This document shows positions 25,540 to 35,543 of a stretch of 47,007 bases of DNA, piece by piece. Below the pieces are notes generated by a model. It saw only the letters and a list, made by a program, of their open reading frames with translations, searched no databases and had not been told where the DNA came from. This DNA comes from Arcobacter sp. EP1 (GTDB lineage Bacteria; Campylobacterota; Campylobacteria; Campylobacterales; Arcobacteraceae): positions 113,116 through 160,122 of the forward strand of contig LPNY01000122.1 in the NCBI GenBank assembly GCA_001655195.1, read 5' to 3'. Numbering within the stretch: position 1 is the stretch's first letter; each line of letters starts with the position of its first letter. The position numbers and the translations under genes are program-made.

Positions 25540-25653
25540 ATGAAAGTAAGAGCTTCAGTTAAGAAAATGTGTGACAAATGTAAGATTGTCAAAAGAAAAG
25601 GTGTCGTTAGAGTTATCTGCGAAACTAAAAAACACAAACAAAGACAAGGATAA
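25540..25653 (+). CDS. rpmJ: 50S ribosomal protein L36
   Basis: A 37-residue protein starting [20 protein letters not shown] and ending '[10 protein letters not shown]', the standard length and sequence of L36. The zinc-binding residues Cys11, Cys14, Cys27 and His32 are present, so it is the zinc (C+) form. An AGAAGGA ribosome site lies 7 bases before the ATG. It is the first gene of the alpha operon and sits 5 bases before rpsM. Confidence 0.96.
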   Translation: MKVRASVKKMCDKCKIVKRKGVVRVICETKKHKQRQG

Positions 25654-25658
25654 GCAAT

Positions 25659-26021
25659 ATGGCTAGAATTGCAGGTGTTGATTTACCAAACAAAAAGAGA
25701 ATGGAGTACGCATTAACGTACATCTATGGTATCGGTTTACATAACTCAAGATTAATCTTAGATGCTGTTGGAATTGACAGAAACAAAAGAGCTCACGAGT
25801 TAACAGAAGATGAAGCAGCGACAATTAGACAAGAGATCCAAAAGAACTATATGGTTGAGGGTGATCTTCGAAAGAAAGTTGCGATGGATATTAAATCACT
25901 TATGGATTTAGGTTCATACCGAGGTTTAAGACACAGAAAAGGTTTACCATGTAGAGGGCAAAAGACTAAAACTAATGCTCGAACAAGAAAAGGTAAAAAA
26001 AGAACTGTTGGTGCAGCATAA
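25659..26021 (+). CDS. rpsM: 30S ribosomal protein S13
   Basis: 120 residues beginning '[19 protein letters not shown]', with the helix-two-turns-helix '[13 protein letters not shown]' and the conserved C-terminal '[27 protein letters not shown]'. S13 sits in the head of the small subunit and contacts P-site tRNA and the 50S subunit. Full length. It lies 5 bases after rpmJ and 9 bases before rpsK in the alpha operon. Confidence 0.97.
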   Translation: MARIAGVDLPNKKRMEYALTYIYGIGLHNSRLILDAVGIDRNKRAHELTEDEAATIRQEIQKNYMVEGDLRKKVAMDIKSLMDLGSYRGLRHRKGLPCRGQKTKTNARTRKGKKRTVGAA

Positions 26022-26030
26022 GGATTAACG

Positions 26031-26423
26031 ATGGCAAAAAGAAAAGTAACTAGAAAAAAAATAGTAAAAAAGAATATTGCTGACGGTATCGTACATATTG
26101 CGGCAACGTTTAATAATACAATGGTAACAGTAACTGATAATGCTGGTAATGCAATCGCATGGTCATCTGCTGGAAACTTAGGATTTAAAGGTTCTAAAAA
26201 ATCTACTCCATTTGCTGCACAAGCTGCTGTTGAAGACGCTATGCAAAAAGCAATGGAACATGGAATTAAAAATGTTGGAATCAAAATTCAAGGACCTGGT
26301 TCTGGACGAGACACTGCAGTTAAATCTGTTGGTGCTATGGACGGAGTTAGAGTAACTTGGTTAAAGGATGTTACACCACTACCTCATAATGGTTGTAGAC
26401 CTCCTAAACGAAGAAGAGTGTAA
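26031..26423 (+). CDS. rpsK: 30S ribosomal protein S11
   Basis: 130 residues with a Lys/Arg-rich N-terminus ('[14 protein letters not shown]'), the core '[19 protein letters not shown]', '[14 protein letters not shown]' and the C-terminal '[15 protein letters not shown]' tail. S11 is on the small-subunit platform near the mRNA exit. Full length, within the alpha operon, with an AAGGATTAACG ribosome site. Confidence 0.97.
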   Translation: MAKRKVTRKKIVKKNIADGIVHIAATFNNTMVTVTDNAGNAIAWSSAGNLGFKGSKKSTPFAAQAAVEDAMQKAMEHGIKNVGIKIQGPGSGRDTAVKSVGAMDGVRVTWLKDVTPLPHNGCRPPKRRRV

Positions 26424-26433
26424 GGAGTAGGTA

Positions 26434-27060
26434 ATGGCAAGATATAGAGGACCAGTAGAAAAAATCGAAAGAAGATTGGATGCAGACCTTGGATTAAAAG
26501 GTGAGAGAAGACTTAACGGAAAATCTGCATTAGAAAAAAGACCTTTCCCTCCAGGACAACACGGACAAAGACGAACAAAAATCTCTGAGTACGGTTTACA
26601 GTTAAGAGAGAAACAAAAAGCTAAATACCTTTACGGTGTATCTGAAAAACAATTCAGAAAATACTTTAAAAAAGCAGCAGCTCACGAAGGTAACACAGGG
26701 TCAAACCTTATTACTTCAATTGAGCAAAGATTAGATAACGTTGTTTATAGAATGGGATTTGCTTCAACTAGAGCAAACGCTAGACAATTCACAACACACG
26801 GTCATGTTTTAGTAGACGGTAAGAAAGTTGATATTCCTTCTTACGTTGTAAGACCTGGTCAAAAAATTGAAATCAAAGAAAAATCTAAATCTAACCCACA
26901 AGTTGTAAGAGCGTTAGAATTAACTAACCAAACTGGTATGGTTGAATGGGTTGACGTAGATAAAGATAAAGTATTTGGTATTTTTACTAGAATCCCTACT
27001 AGAGAAGAAGTAGTTATTCCAGTTGAAGAAAGATTAATCGTAGAGTTATATTCTAAATAA
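26434..27060 (+). CDS. rpsD: 30S ribosomal protein S4
   Basis: 208 residues: '[23 protein letters not shown]' at the start, '[29 protein letters not shown]', then an S4 RNA-binding fold ('[34 protein letters not shown]'). It nucleates 30S assembly on 16S rRNA and in several bacteria represses its own operon. No zinc-binding cysteine cluster is present, so it is the C-minus form. It lies between rpsK and rpoA, 10 and 19 bases away. Confidence 0.97.
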   Translation: MARYRGPVEKIERRLDADLGLKGERRLNGKSALEKRPFPPGQHGQRRTKISEYGLQLREKQKAKYLYGVSEKQFRKYFKKAAAHEGNTGSNLITSIEQRLDNVVYRMGFASTRANARQFTTHGHVLVDGKKVDIPSYVVRPGQKIEIKEKSKSNPQVVRALELTNQTGMVEWVDVDKDKVFGIFTRIPTREEVVIPVEERLIVELYSK

Positions 27061-27079
27061 TAAATAAAGGTAGCAGCGT

Positions 27080-28078
27080 ATGAAAAAATTTGCAGACACT
27101 CCATTTTTACCAACAGAAGTTGAAATTGAAGCAATCAGTGATACTGAAGCTAAGATTTCTGCATATCCATTTGAAAGTGGTTTTGCAATTACATTAGCGC
27201 ACCCTTTAAGAAGACTTCTTCTTTCTAGCTCGGTTGGATACGCTCCAATCGCAGTTAAGATCGAAGGTGCAAGCCACGAGTTTGATTCTTTAAGAGGTAT
27301 GCTTGAAGATATTGCTATTTTTATTATTAATCTTAAAAACATTAAATTTAAAATTATTGGTGATGAAGATCAAGTTGAAGTTGAATACTCTTTTGATGGA
27401 CCAAAAGAGATTAAGGGTGCAGATTTAGCAAATTCTGAAGTAGAAGTTGTTAGTCCTGATGTACACTTAGCAACAATCAACTCTGATTGTAACTTAACAT
27501 TCTCAGTAATTATCCAAAGAGGTATTGGTTATATGCCATCTGAAGATATTAGAGATATGGTAGGAAGCGAATACATTCCAGTAGACGCATTCTTTACACC
27601 AGTAAAAAAAGTAGTTTATGATATTGAAAAAATGTTAGTTGAAGATAATCCAAACTTCGAAAAAGCAGTATTTAACGTACAAACAAATGGACAAATTTCT
27701 CCTATTTCTGCGTTTAAAGAAGCTGTTTCTGTTATGTACTCACAAATGTCAGTATTTAACAAAGTATTTGACTTATCTGAAGTAACAGTTAATGATTCTG
27801 GTGAAGAACCAGTTGAATTAAAAGATTTAATTGTAAAAATTGATGACTTAAACTTAAGTGCTAGATCATTCAACTCTTTAGATAGAGCAGGGTTAAAATA
27901 CCTTGGTGAATTAGTACTGATGAGTGAAGTTGAAGTTAAAAATATTAAAAATCTTGGTAAAAAATCATTTGATGAGATTTCAGAGAAATTAGAATCACTT
28001 GGTTTCCCAATTGAAAATACACTTCCAGAAAACGTTGCATCAGCTTTAAGAAGAAAGCTAGAGCAGTTTAAAGCATAA
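27080..28078 (+). CDS. rpoA: RNA polymerase subunit alpha
   Basis: 332 residues. The N-terminal dimerisation domain includes 'FESGFAITLAHPLRRLLLSSSVGYAPIAVKIEG' and 'FDSLRGMLEDIAIFIINLKNIKF'. A linker leads to the C-terminal DNA-binding domain (about residues 255-330) with 'ARSFNSLDRAGLKYLGELV' and 'NLGKKSFDEISEKLESLG', the helix-hairpin-helix that binds UP elements and activators. Full length. Positioned between rpsD and rplQ as in most bacteria. Confidence 0.97.
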   Translation: MKKFADTPFLPTEVEIEAISDTEAKISAYPFESGFAITLAHPLRRLLLSSSVGYAPIAVKIEGASHEFDSLRGMLEDIAIFIINLKNIKFKIIGDEDQVEVEYSFDGPKEIKGADLANSEVEVVSPDVHLATINSDCNLTFSVIIQRGIGYMPSEDIRDMVGSEYIPVDAFFTPVKKVVYDIEKMLVEDNPNFEKAVFNVQTNGQISPISAFKEAVSVMYSQMSVFNKVFDLSEVTVNDSGEEPVELKDLIVKIDDLNLSARSFNSLDRAGLKYLGELVLMSEVEVKNIKNLGKKSFDEISEKLESLGFPIENTLPENVASALRRKLEQFKA

Positions 28079-28090
28079 TAAGGGTTTAAT

Positions 28091-28441
28091 ATGAGACATA
28101 AGCACGGATATAGAAAGTTAAACAGAACTTCTTCTCATAGAAAAGCATTGCTAAAAAATATGGCAATCGCAATCATCGAAAGAGAAAAGATCGAAACAAC
28201 TGTACCAAAAGCAAAAGAGTTAAAAAGACACATTGAAAAATTAGTAACTACAGCAAGAAATGCAGACTTAAATACTCACAGAGCTATTTTCGCAGCATTA
28301 CAATGTAAAGAAGCTACTAAAAAATTAATCAATGAAATCGCACCAAAATACGAAGGTAGAAATGGTGGATATACTTCAATTGTTAAAACAAGAATCAGAA
28401 GAGGGGATGCTACACAAATGGCATTCATCTCATTCGTATAA
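28091..28441 (+). CDS. rplQ: 50S ribosomal protein L17
   Basis: 116 residues with the family start '[25 protein letters not shown]', then '[29 protein letters not shown]' and the C-terminal '[23 protein letters not shown]'. L17 lies near the polypeptide exit on the large subunit. Last gene of the alpha operon, 12 bases after rpoA, followed by a strong terminator. Confidence 0.97.
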   Translation: MRHKHGYRKLNRTSSHRKALLKNMAIAIIEREKIETTVPKAKELKRHIEKLVTTARNADLNTHRAIFAALQCKEATKKLINEIAPKYEGRNGGYTSIVKTRIRRGDATQMAFISFV

Positions 28442-28466
28442 TTGATTATTTAATTTAACATTGAGC

Positions 28467-28500
28467 AAAAGGGAAGAGGGTGTTACTCTCTTCCCTTTTT
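28467..28500 (+). terminator. Rho-independent terminator of the alpha operon
   Basis: AAAAGGGAAGAG (28467-28478) pairs with CTCTTCCCTTTT (28488-28499), a 12-bp perfect stem with a 9-base loop and a terminal T run. Confidence 0.9.
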
Positions 28501-28616
28501 TAATACCTAGAAAACTAAAAAATAACAAACAAAACTATAAATATTACTTCTTAGATAATCTATAAAATTTAAAAAAATAACTCAAAAAATAGGCGCAATT
28601 TTAATCAATATTTTGG

Positions 28617-28622
28617 TATAAT
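28617..28622 (+). promoter_or_regulatory. Candidate extended -10 (TGGTATAAT) for gatA
   Basis: TTTTGGTATAATCC lies 53 bases before the gatA start, within the 234-base spacer after rplQ. The hexamer is perfect and preceded by TG at extended -10 spacing. Confidence 0.55.
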
Positions 28623-28675
28623 CCAACGCTAATTATAATATATATTTTATACAAACTTTTTTACAGGAGCATCCA

Positions 28676-30037
28676 TTGGTTACATTAAAAGAGGCTTTGT
28701 CTTTAAGTAGTAATGAAATTCAAAACTTACGAGAAGATTTATTAACAAAAATTAAAGAAGATAACTGTGGTGCGTATGTTGAGCAGTTAACATCAAGTGA
28801 TTTAAACCAAGCTGGATCAGGTATACCTATTGCAATCAAAGATAATATCAATGTTAAAAACTGGGAAATAACAGGTGGAAGTAATATCTTAAAAGGGTAC
28901 ATATCTCCATATAATGCAACAGTAATTAATAACTTAGAAAAAGCAGGCCTTGCACCATTTGGTAAAACAAATATGGATGAAATGGCTATGGGGAGTTCAA
29001 CGGAATCTTCATGTTACGGTAAAACACTTAATCCAATTGATAACGCTAAAGTTCCAGGTGGAAGTTCAGGTGGTAGTGCCGCAGCAGTTGCAGCGGGTAT
29101 TGCTATTGCAGCACTAGGAAGTGATACTGGTGGAAGTATTAGACAGCCAGCAGCTTATTGTGGTTGTGTGGGTATGAAACCAACATATGGAAGAGTATCT
29201 CGATATGGTTTAGGTGCTTATTCATCATCATTGGACCAAATTGGACCAATTACACAAAATGTTGAAGATGCAGCGATTCTTTATGACATTATTTCAGGTC
29301 ATGATGTGATGGATTCAACCTCTGCAAATGTAGAGTCTGAACCCGTAGCTCCAAAACTAGATAGTAATAGAAAATTAACTATTGCTGTTATTAATAACTA
29401 CATTGAACAAGCAAGTGATGAAATCAAAGCTGGTTTTGAAGTTGCGGTTAAAGCATTAGAAGATGCTGGACATACAATTGTTCACAAAAACATGGTTGAT
29501 ACATCAAAAATTGTTTCTTCATACTATATTGTAGCAACGGCAGAAGCTAGTGCAAATTTAGCGCGACTAGACGGTGTACGATATGGAAACCGCAAAGGTG
29601 ACGCAGGTCTAAAAGAGATGTACGTAAAAACAAAATCAGAAGGTTTTGGTGATGAAGTACAAAAACGAATTATGTTAGGTTCATTTGTATTAAGTTCAGG
29701 TTACTACGATGCATATTACATTAAAGCACAAAAGGTGCGACACTTAATCAAAGATGAGTATGAAGCTATCTTTAACGAGGCTGATTTAATTCTTTCACCA
29801 GTTGCTCCAACAACTGCACCTGAGTTTGGAAGCTTTAAAACATCATTAGAGATGTACCTAAGTGATATTTATACTATTTCAGTAAACCTAGCAGGATTAC
29901 CAGCTATTTCACTTCCTGTATGTAATGCTGAAAATGGAATGCCAGTAGGGCTACAGTTAATAGGAAATGCTTACGATGAACAAACCGTGTTTGATGGAGC
30001 ATTAAGTTTAGAAAAACAAGTCAATTACCAAAAATAA
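28676..30037 (+). CDS. gatA: Asp-tRNA(Asn)/Glu-tRNA(Gln) amidotransferase subunit A
   Basis: 453 residues from a TTG start at 28676, supported by an ACAGGAG ribosome site; no in-frame ATG is nearby. It belongs to the amidase-signature family. The Ser-cis-Ser-Lys triad is K55 in 'PIAIKDNINV', the cis serine in 'PGGSSGGSAAAV' (residues 130-131) and nucleophile S154 in 'GSDTGGSIRQPA'. GatA releases ammonia from glutamine, which GatB uses to amidate mischarged Glu-tRNA(Gln). gatB and gatC are not adjacent. The length is slightly below the usual 470-490, but both ends look complete. guaB follows after 31 bases. Confidence 0.93.
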   Translation: MVTLKEALSLSSNEIQNLREDLLTKIKEDNCGAYVEQLTSSDLNQAGSGIPIAIKDNINVKNWEITGGSNILKGYISPYNATVINNLEKAGLAPFGKTNMDEMAMGSSTESSCYGKTLNPIDNAKVPGGSSGGSAAAVAAGIAIAALGSDTGGSIRQPAAYCGCVGMKPTYGRVSRYGLGAYSSSLDQIGPITQNVEDAAILYDIISGHDVMDSTSANVESEPVAPKLDSNRKLTIAVINNYIEQASDEIKAGFEVAVKALEDAGHTIVHKNMVDTSKIVSSYYIVATAEASANLARLDGVRYGNRKGDAGLKEMYVKTKSEGFGDEVQKRIMLGSFVLSSGYYDAYYIKAQKVRHLIKDEYEAIFNEADLILSPVAPTTAPEFGSFKTSLEMYLSDIYTISVNLAGLPAISLPVCNAENGMPVGLQLIGNAYDEQTVFDGALSLEKQVNYQK

Positions 30038-30050
30038 ATTAAAAAATTAA

Positions 30051-31656
<1,606 letters not shown>

Positions 31657-31705
31657 TTTAAATCCAAAATTATAAATTTCTAAATTTCTTTTATTTTTCT
31701 GCTTT

Positions 31706-31723
31706 TGTGACAGAAACTGTGAC
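31706..31723 (+). promoter_or_regulatory. Direct repeat TGTGAC-N6-TGTGAC upstream of membrane protein gene
   Basis: Two identical TGTGAC hexamers, 12 bases start to start, precede a possible -10 (TATAGT, 31734-31739). They overlap the expected -35 region of the gene at 31765. A regulator site is possible; motif evidence only. Confidence 0.3.
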
Positions 31724-31764
31724 GCAATATAAATATAGTTAGAGAAATTATTTAAAGGAACAAT

Positions 31765-32274
31765 ATGGAAGCTGGTATTATTGGAGGCTTAATTGCGGCA
31801 GCATTAATTGCATTTTTTTCTAAAAAAGAGAGAAAAGGTAGTGTTTATGGTGAAATTAAACATGGTTATGTACCAATAATAGTAGCAACAGGTGCACTAC
31901 TTGCCATTTTAGGTTTAGTTTTTTTAGGTTACGTAACTAAGGTTTGGGAGAACATTTCTGACGTATTAATATTACTCCCAATAGTTTTAGTTTTTTTAGT
32001 TGTTGCAAGTTACTCATTATTAGAGTATTTTAAAGTAAAAGGAACTTTTGATGAAAATAGCATTACCTTTTCTACTCCTTGGAATGGAAAAAAAGTTCTT
32101 TCATGGAATGATTTTGAAAAAGTTGAAGTAAGTGATCTCGCAGGTTGGTATGTACTAAAATTTAAATCTGATGAAAAGATAAGACTTTCAAAAATTTTGA
32201 ATGGTTATGGTGATGTATTAGATTTATTAGAAAAAAAGGGCTTTGATATACCAAAATTTAAAGTAGATCAATGA
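31765..32274 (+). CDS. Hypothetical membrane protein with PH-like C-terminal domain
   Basis: 169 residues: a first hydrophobic segment (about 3-18), then two clear helices (about 34-57 and 63-88), then a soluble domain (about 90-169). The soluble part has the strand pattern 'FDENSITFSTPWNGKKVLSWNDFEKVEVS' and 'YVLKFKSDEKIRLSKIL', which looks like a bacterial PH-type fold. The ATG has an AAAGGAAC ribosome site. It is a single gene with a hairpin downstream. I know no function for it; the PH-like reading is by eye. Confidence 0.68.
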   Translation: MEAGIIGGLIAAALIAFFSKKERKGSVYGEIKHGYVPIIVATGALLAILGLVFLGYVTKVWENISDVLILLPIVLVFLVVASYSLLEYFKVKGTFDENSITFSTPWNGKKVLSWNDFEKVEVSDLAGWYVLKFKSDEKIRLSKILNGYGDVLDLLEKKGFDIPKFKVDQ

Positions 32275-32319
32275 TGACTTAAATTTAATTTACACTTCTC
32301 TGGTTGAATTTCCACTTTT

Positions 32320-32350
32320 AGCTTGACAACTTAAAAAAGTTTGTCAAGCT
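32320..32350. terminator. Hairpin downstream of membrane protein gene
   Basis: AGCTTGACAA (32320-32329) pairs with TTGTCAAGCT (32341-32350); three further pairs form past a one-base bulge. It lies 45 bases after the 32274 stop and just before the heptamer array. Only a short T run follows, so terminator function is uncertain. Confidence 0.5.
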
Positions 32351-32353
32351 TTC

Positions 32354-32395
32354 ACTATTCACTATTCACTATTCACTATTCACTATTCACTATTC
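32354..32395. repeat. Six tandem copies of the heptamer ACTATTC
   Basis: Exact repeats of a 7-base unit, 42 bases in all. Read on the minus strand the unit is GAATAGT, which places stop codons in all three frames. The stop codon of the small minus-strand gene at 32554 is formed in the first unit it meets. This is the kind of array in which copy number can change by slippage. Confidence 0.9.
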
Positions 32396-32554
32396 AATTT
32401 CTCTTCTATCCTTTTTCTTTGCTTTCTTTATATCTTTTTGACGAGTTGGTGTAAATTGACTTTCTTTTCTTCTATTTTCTGCTTTTTTCTTTTGAATAAA
32501 GTAGATAATTACTCCAGATAATGTAAAAGATAGTAACGCTATAAATTCAAACAT
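32390..32554 (-). CDS. Small single-helix membrane protein (54 aa)
   Basis: A 54-residue product with one N-terminal helix (MFEFIALLSFTLSGVIIYFI) and a very basic cytoplasmic tail rich in Lys and Arg ('QKKKAENRRKE', 'KKAKKKDRRE'). The ATG at 32554 has an AAGGG ribosome site 7 bases upstream, which supports translation. The stop (TAG) is provided by the heptamer array, so copy-number change would not alter the protein. No family recognised; it could associate with membranes or nucleic acid through the basic tail. Confidence 0.6.
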   Translation of the reverse strand: MFEFIALLSFTLSGVIIYFIQKKKAENRRKESQFTPTRQKDIKKAKKKDRREIE

Positions 32555-32636
32555 TAGTTTCCCTTTTAGTTTATATTATCATAGTAAAAATATATGTAAA
32601 TCTAATGTAATATTTGTTTATAACCTTGTGTTTGTA

Positions 32637-32698
32637 AATTCCGGGGACAGTTTACCTAATTAATTAAATGGTCAAATAAGTATCCTGTTCTCGGAATT
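32637..32698. repeat. REP-like imperfect palindrome (62 bp)
   Basis: Two 22-base arms (32637-32658 and 32677-32698) match as an inverted repeat with 5 mismatches. The left arm contains AATTCCGGGGACAG, a sequence type I associate with ends of IS200-like/REP-associated transposase elements in marine bacteria. No transposase gene is present, so it is a solo remnant or a REP sequence. It lies upstream of the small gene at 32554 and downstream of the permease. Confidence 0.6.
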
Positions 32699-32781
32699 AT
32701 AATTATAAAAGTTTAAAATTGAAATTAGTAAATGAATATCTTGTTGTCTATATTATTTATTATTAAGCCTCAAATAAGTAT

Positions 32782-34005
32782 TTAAACTACTGAAAATATT
32801 TGAATACATAGAAGTACTAAGTTTACAATTATTCCAAGTGTTGGTATCCAAAAAGGAATATTTATAATACCTTCAGGTGTAGGACTTTTAAGTTTGATTT
32901 TAATTAATGCAAGATTCATTAGTGTAAATACTATAAATATAAAAAAACTTGTAAGACTAGCAAGAGTTACAATTGGAAGCCATAAAGTAAAAATTAAAAT
33001 AACTACAGAAGCAAAAACTGTAGCGATTATTGGCGTTCTTGTTCTTTCATTTATCTTTGTAAAAATTGAGGGAATCCATTTATTCATTCCCATCCCATAA
33101 AGTAATCTTGAAACCATAATTATTTGTATCAAAGCACCATTAATAACTGCAAACATTCCAATAATACTTAATATGATAGGCTCTTTGTTTGTAAGCGTTC
33201 TATATACATCAGCAAGTGGAGCATCACTTTTTGATAATATTTCAGGAGCTATTGCTAGTACAGAGATTGTTGCAACTAGAATATATAAAGTAGTTGAAAC
33301 AATTAAAGTTATAATTATAGCTTTTGGCATGTTTTTTTCTGGTTCTTTTACTTCTTCTGCTACATTTACCATATCTTCAAAACCAATAAATGCATAAAAA
33401 GCTAAAAATGCTCCAAGTGAGATTGTGTACCAAATAGATATTTCAAAAGAGGGAATAAACGCTTTTATTTCGACATTTTTAAATTCAATATTTTCAACAC
33501 CTACAAAAACAATAATAAGTAGACCAAAAATCTCCACTAGTGTTAAGATTGTTGCAAACTTTACTGATTTCCCAATGCCTAATATTGCAACAATTGTTAA
33601 AATACTCAGTAGTAGAATCGCCGTTAAGGTTGAAGGTAAATCAAAAAAATTAGAGATGTATCCATTGAACCCATGAATAATTGTTGCACTTGATAAAATA
33701 CCACTAAGTGCAATTATAATACCTATAAATATTGATATATATTTTGAGTTAAAGGCATGTTTCGCATAAAGAGCTTCTCCTGCACTATATGGAAATCTTG
33801 CAGATAATTCAGAATAACTCAAAGCCGTAAATAAAACAACAATACAAGCAACTATAAATGAAATAGGAGCAAAAATACCAGAGATACCAGCAATTTTTCC
33901 AACAAGTACATAAATGCCAGCACCTAAGATGTTCCCAAGGCCATAAAATATAAGAAGGTATAAAGAGATATCTCTTTTTAGGGTGACTTTATTTTCTGTT
34001 TCCAT
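32782..34005 (-). CDS. Amino acid permease of the APC superfamily
   Basis: 407 residues with about 12 hydrophobic helices. The first helix has the substrate-binding 'GLGNILGAGIYVLVGKIAG' with the unwound GxG segment typical of APC transporters, followed by 'FTALSYSELSARFPYSAGEALYAKHAF', the family's conserved second and third helices. 'FYAFIGFEDMVNVAEEVKEPEKNMPKAI' is the conserved loop after helix 6. It would import or exchange an amino acid or polyamine across the inner membrane; the substrate is not determinable. The ATG has an AGGAC ribosome site. It stands alone between the REP-like element and a 285-base spacer. Confidence 0.85.
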   Translation of the reverse strand: METENKVTLKRDISLYLLIFYGLGNILGAGIYVLVGKIAGISGIFAPISFIVACIVVLFTALSYSELSARFPYSAGEALYAKHAFNSKYISIFIGIIIALSGILSSATIIHGFNGYISNFFDLPSTLTAILLLSILTIVAILGIGKSVKFATILTLVEIFGLLIIVFVGVENIEFKNVEIKAFIPSFEISIWYTISLGAFLAFYAFIGFEDMVNVAEEVKEPEKNMPKAIIITLIVSTTLYILVATISVLAIAPEILSKSDAPLADVYRTLTNKEPIILSIIGMFAVINGALIQIIMVSRLLYGMGMNKWIPSIFTKINERTRTPIIATVFASVVILIFTLWLPIVTLASLTSFFIFIVFTLMNLALIKIKLKSPTPEGIINIPFWIPTLGIIVNLVLLCIQIFSVV

Positions 34006-34290
34006 TGTAAAGTCCTTTGTTATTACAGTATAACATAAGATTGATATATCGTAATATAATTATATTTTTCACTTGATAACAGTAAACTATCTTTGAAAAT
34101 TAAAATTAGAAATTAGGAGTCAGGTGATGAATTTCCACTTTTCAATACCTCTTCCCCATTACTTCTAAAATAGGGATTAGACTTCAAATGGGAACTTTTT
34201 TAATCTACACTAAAAGAAACAATAATACATAAGAGTCCTTTGGGACGCTATGGGATACAATGGTATTTCTAAATGAATTAAAGATTTTAT

Positions 34291-34512
34291 ATGGATGTAG
34301 ATGTTTATACGTCTAAAGATGGGAGTAACTATTTAGCTACTTTGGCATATATGAGACCAAGTATTGAAAGTGGTATTGATATGAGTGAGTTTGAAAACTC
34401 ACCTGAAAGAATTCTTGGTGTTAAAGACCCTTTTGTTTTAGAATCTGTCCTTATAGATGCCCAATATCTTTTTACCAAAATGAAACCTACTTATGAATTC
34501 TTAACCAATTGA
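34291..34512 (+). CDS. Possible small protein (73 aa), uncertain
   Basis: 73 codons from ATG at 34291, acidic, soluble ('MDVDVYTSKDGSNYLATLAY...'). Codon use resembles the neighbours and a TACAAT box lies at 34255-34260, but the ribosome site is weak (AAAG) and a stop codon lies just upstream. It could be a short gene or the surviving end of a decayed one. The spacer before it (34006-34290) shows no gene. It contains GGAGTCAGGTGATG and a 15-base match (TGAATTTCCACTTTT) to the sequence at about 32305, so this flank of the permease shares a short repeat with the other flank. Confidence 0.45.
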   Translation: MDVDVYTSKDGSNYLATLAYMRPSIESGIDMSEFENSPERILGVKDPFVLESVLIDAQYLFTKMKPTYEFLTN

Positions 34513-34592
34513 AACCTGTCATACTCTTTAATCCTTGTTTTCAGTTTTTTTATTTCTAAGTGAACTTTTCGATTTTTTTATCAAGATTTTAC

Positions 34593-34598
34593 TACAAT
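34593..34598 (+). promoter_or_regulatory. Candidate -10 box (TACAAT)
   Basis: TTTTACTACAATACC lies 28 bases before the ATG of the Lys-rich protein gene at 34626. Confidence 0.45.
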
Positions 34599-34625
34599 AC
34601 CGAACTTAAAAAACAAGGTTAACAA

Positions 34626-34847
34626 ATGGCTGGTAAAGAATTAAATATTTCAAGCGTACAAACAAAAAAAGGTGATAAGTTAGCATTACAGGGGAACCAG
34701 AATAAAAATGCTACTCGCGTTGCTTACTCTCAAGAAAAAAATCAAGAAGAACAAGTAATCAACGCACGAAAAGCGGCTAGTTTTAACAAAGCAAAAGCGA
34801 AGAAAAAAGCTAAAGCTGCAAAAGCTTCTCGAAAGAAAAATAAATAA
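34626..34847 (+). CDS. Small lysine- and alanine-rich protein (73 aa)
   Basis: 73 residues, strongly basic. The second half is a Lys/Ala-rich tail ('RKAASFNKAKAKKKAKAAKASRKKNK' in substance), predicted helical or disordered; the first half is polar with Gln and Asn. The composition suggests binding to RNA, DNA or ribosomes, like small histone-like tails, but no named family is recognised. Support for a real gene: a TACAAT promoter-like box, an AAGG ribosome site 8 bases upstream and a hairpin straight after the stop. Confidence 0.6.
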   Translation: MAGKELNISSVQTKKGDKLALQGNQNKNATRVAYSQEKNQEEQVINARKAASFNKAKAKKKAKAAKASRKKNK

Positions 34848-34862
34848 AGGATTCTTCCTTTA
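34845..34862. terminator. Short hairpin between convergent genes
   Basis: TAAAGGA (34845-34851) pairs with TCCTTTA (34856-34862) around a 4-base loop, followed by CTTTATTTTT on the plus strand. It begins in the stop codon of the Lys-rich gene. Confidence 0.6.
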
Positions 34863-34864
34863 CT

Positions 34865-35320
34865 TTATTTTTCATATTTCCAAGACTGTATCTCTATAAT
34901 ATTCTCTTCACAATCTCTACAGTAGGTAAATCGTATAACTCCAACACCCTCGATTTGGTTTTCAATTATTTCACCCAATTTTGAGCCACCATGTTTTATT
35001 ATTTGCTCTAAGGTTTCATCAACATCGTCAACTTCAAAAGCGATATGTGTAAAACCTCTATGGTTTGCCATCATAGGATTGGTTTGCACTAACTCATCAT
35101 AACTAAATATCTCTAGCGTAGGTGCTGTATCGGTTTCATATCCTGGTAGATTTAAATGCATGCCAAATTGTCTTGCATTTTTTAAACCAGTGGCTTTATC
35201 TAGCCAATCACCTTTAAGGTTTCTTTCGGGTAGTTTGGGTGTACATTTAAACACCTTGATATAAAAATCTGCAACTTTTTTCCAATCTTTTGCAGCAATA
35301 TTTGTATGGGCATATCTCAT
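34865..35320 (-). CDS. VOC-superfamily (glyoxalase/dioxygenase-like) protein
   Basis: 151 residues from the ATG at 35320, which has an AAAGAGAG ribosome site; a TTG 42 bases further up lacks one. The vicinal-oxygen-chelate pattern is clear: 'YAHTNIAAKDWKKVADFYIKVFKC' with the first metal-type histidine, 'PTLEIFSY', then the second module 'NHRGFTHIAFEVDDVDETLEQIIKHGG' and the closing 'NIIEIQSW'. Family members are lyases, dioxygenases and resistance proteins; the reaction here is unknown. Single gene, convergent to the Lys-rich protein. Confidence 0.82.
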   Translation of the reverse strand: MRYAHTNIAAKDWKKVADFYIKVFKCTPKLPERNLKGDWLDKATGLKNARQFGMHLNLPGYETDTAPTLEIFSYDELVQTNPMMANHRGFTHIAFEVDDVDETLEQIIKHGGSKLGEIIENQIEGVGVIRFTYCRDCEENIIEIQSWKYEK

Positions 35321-35543
35321 TAAATTTACTCTCTTTATTTGATAGAATTTATTATTGTTCAATTTGAATTATAGTTAAACAAACTTCTAAAAGTTTAAAA
35401 TGAGAATTTTATCTATAGATACTCAAATAGTTTTAATCACTTTTAGTAAGCTTACATTCTGCAATACTTTTAAACATTAGCGTTTTTTTCAACTATACTT
35501 CTAAAAATAAAATAGAGGTATTAGCCTAGTGAAGGAAAAAAAC

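Noticed and set aside
25847-26284. 145-codon open frame antisense to rpsM/rpsK
   Set aside because: It spans two essential ribosomal genes on the other strand and has no support as a gene.
32354-32395. Heptamer array as a CRISPR fragment
   Set aside because: Units are 7 bases and directly adjacent with no spacers, so it is a simple tandem repeat.
32637-32698. Complete insertion sequence
   Set aside because: Only 62 bases of palindrome with no transposase frame nearby; at most a solo REP or remnant.
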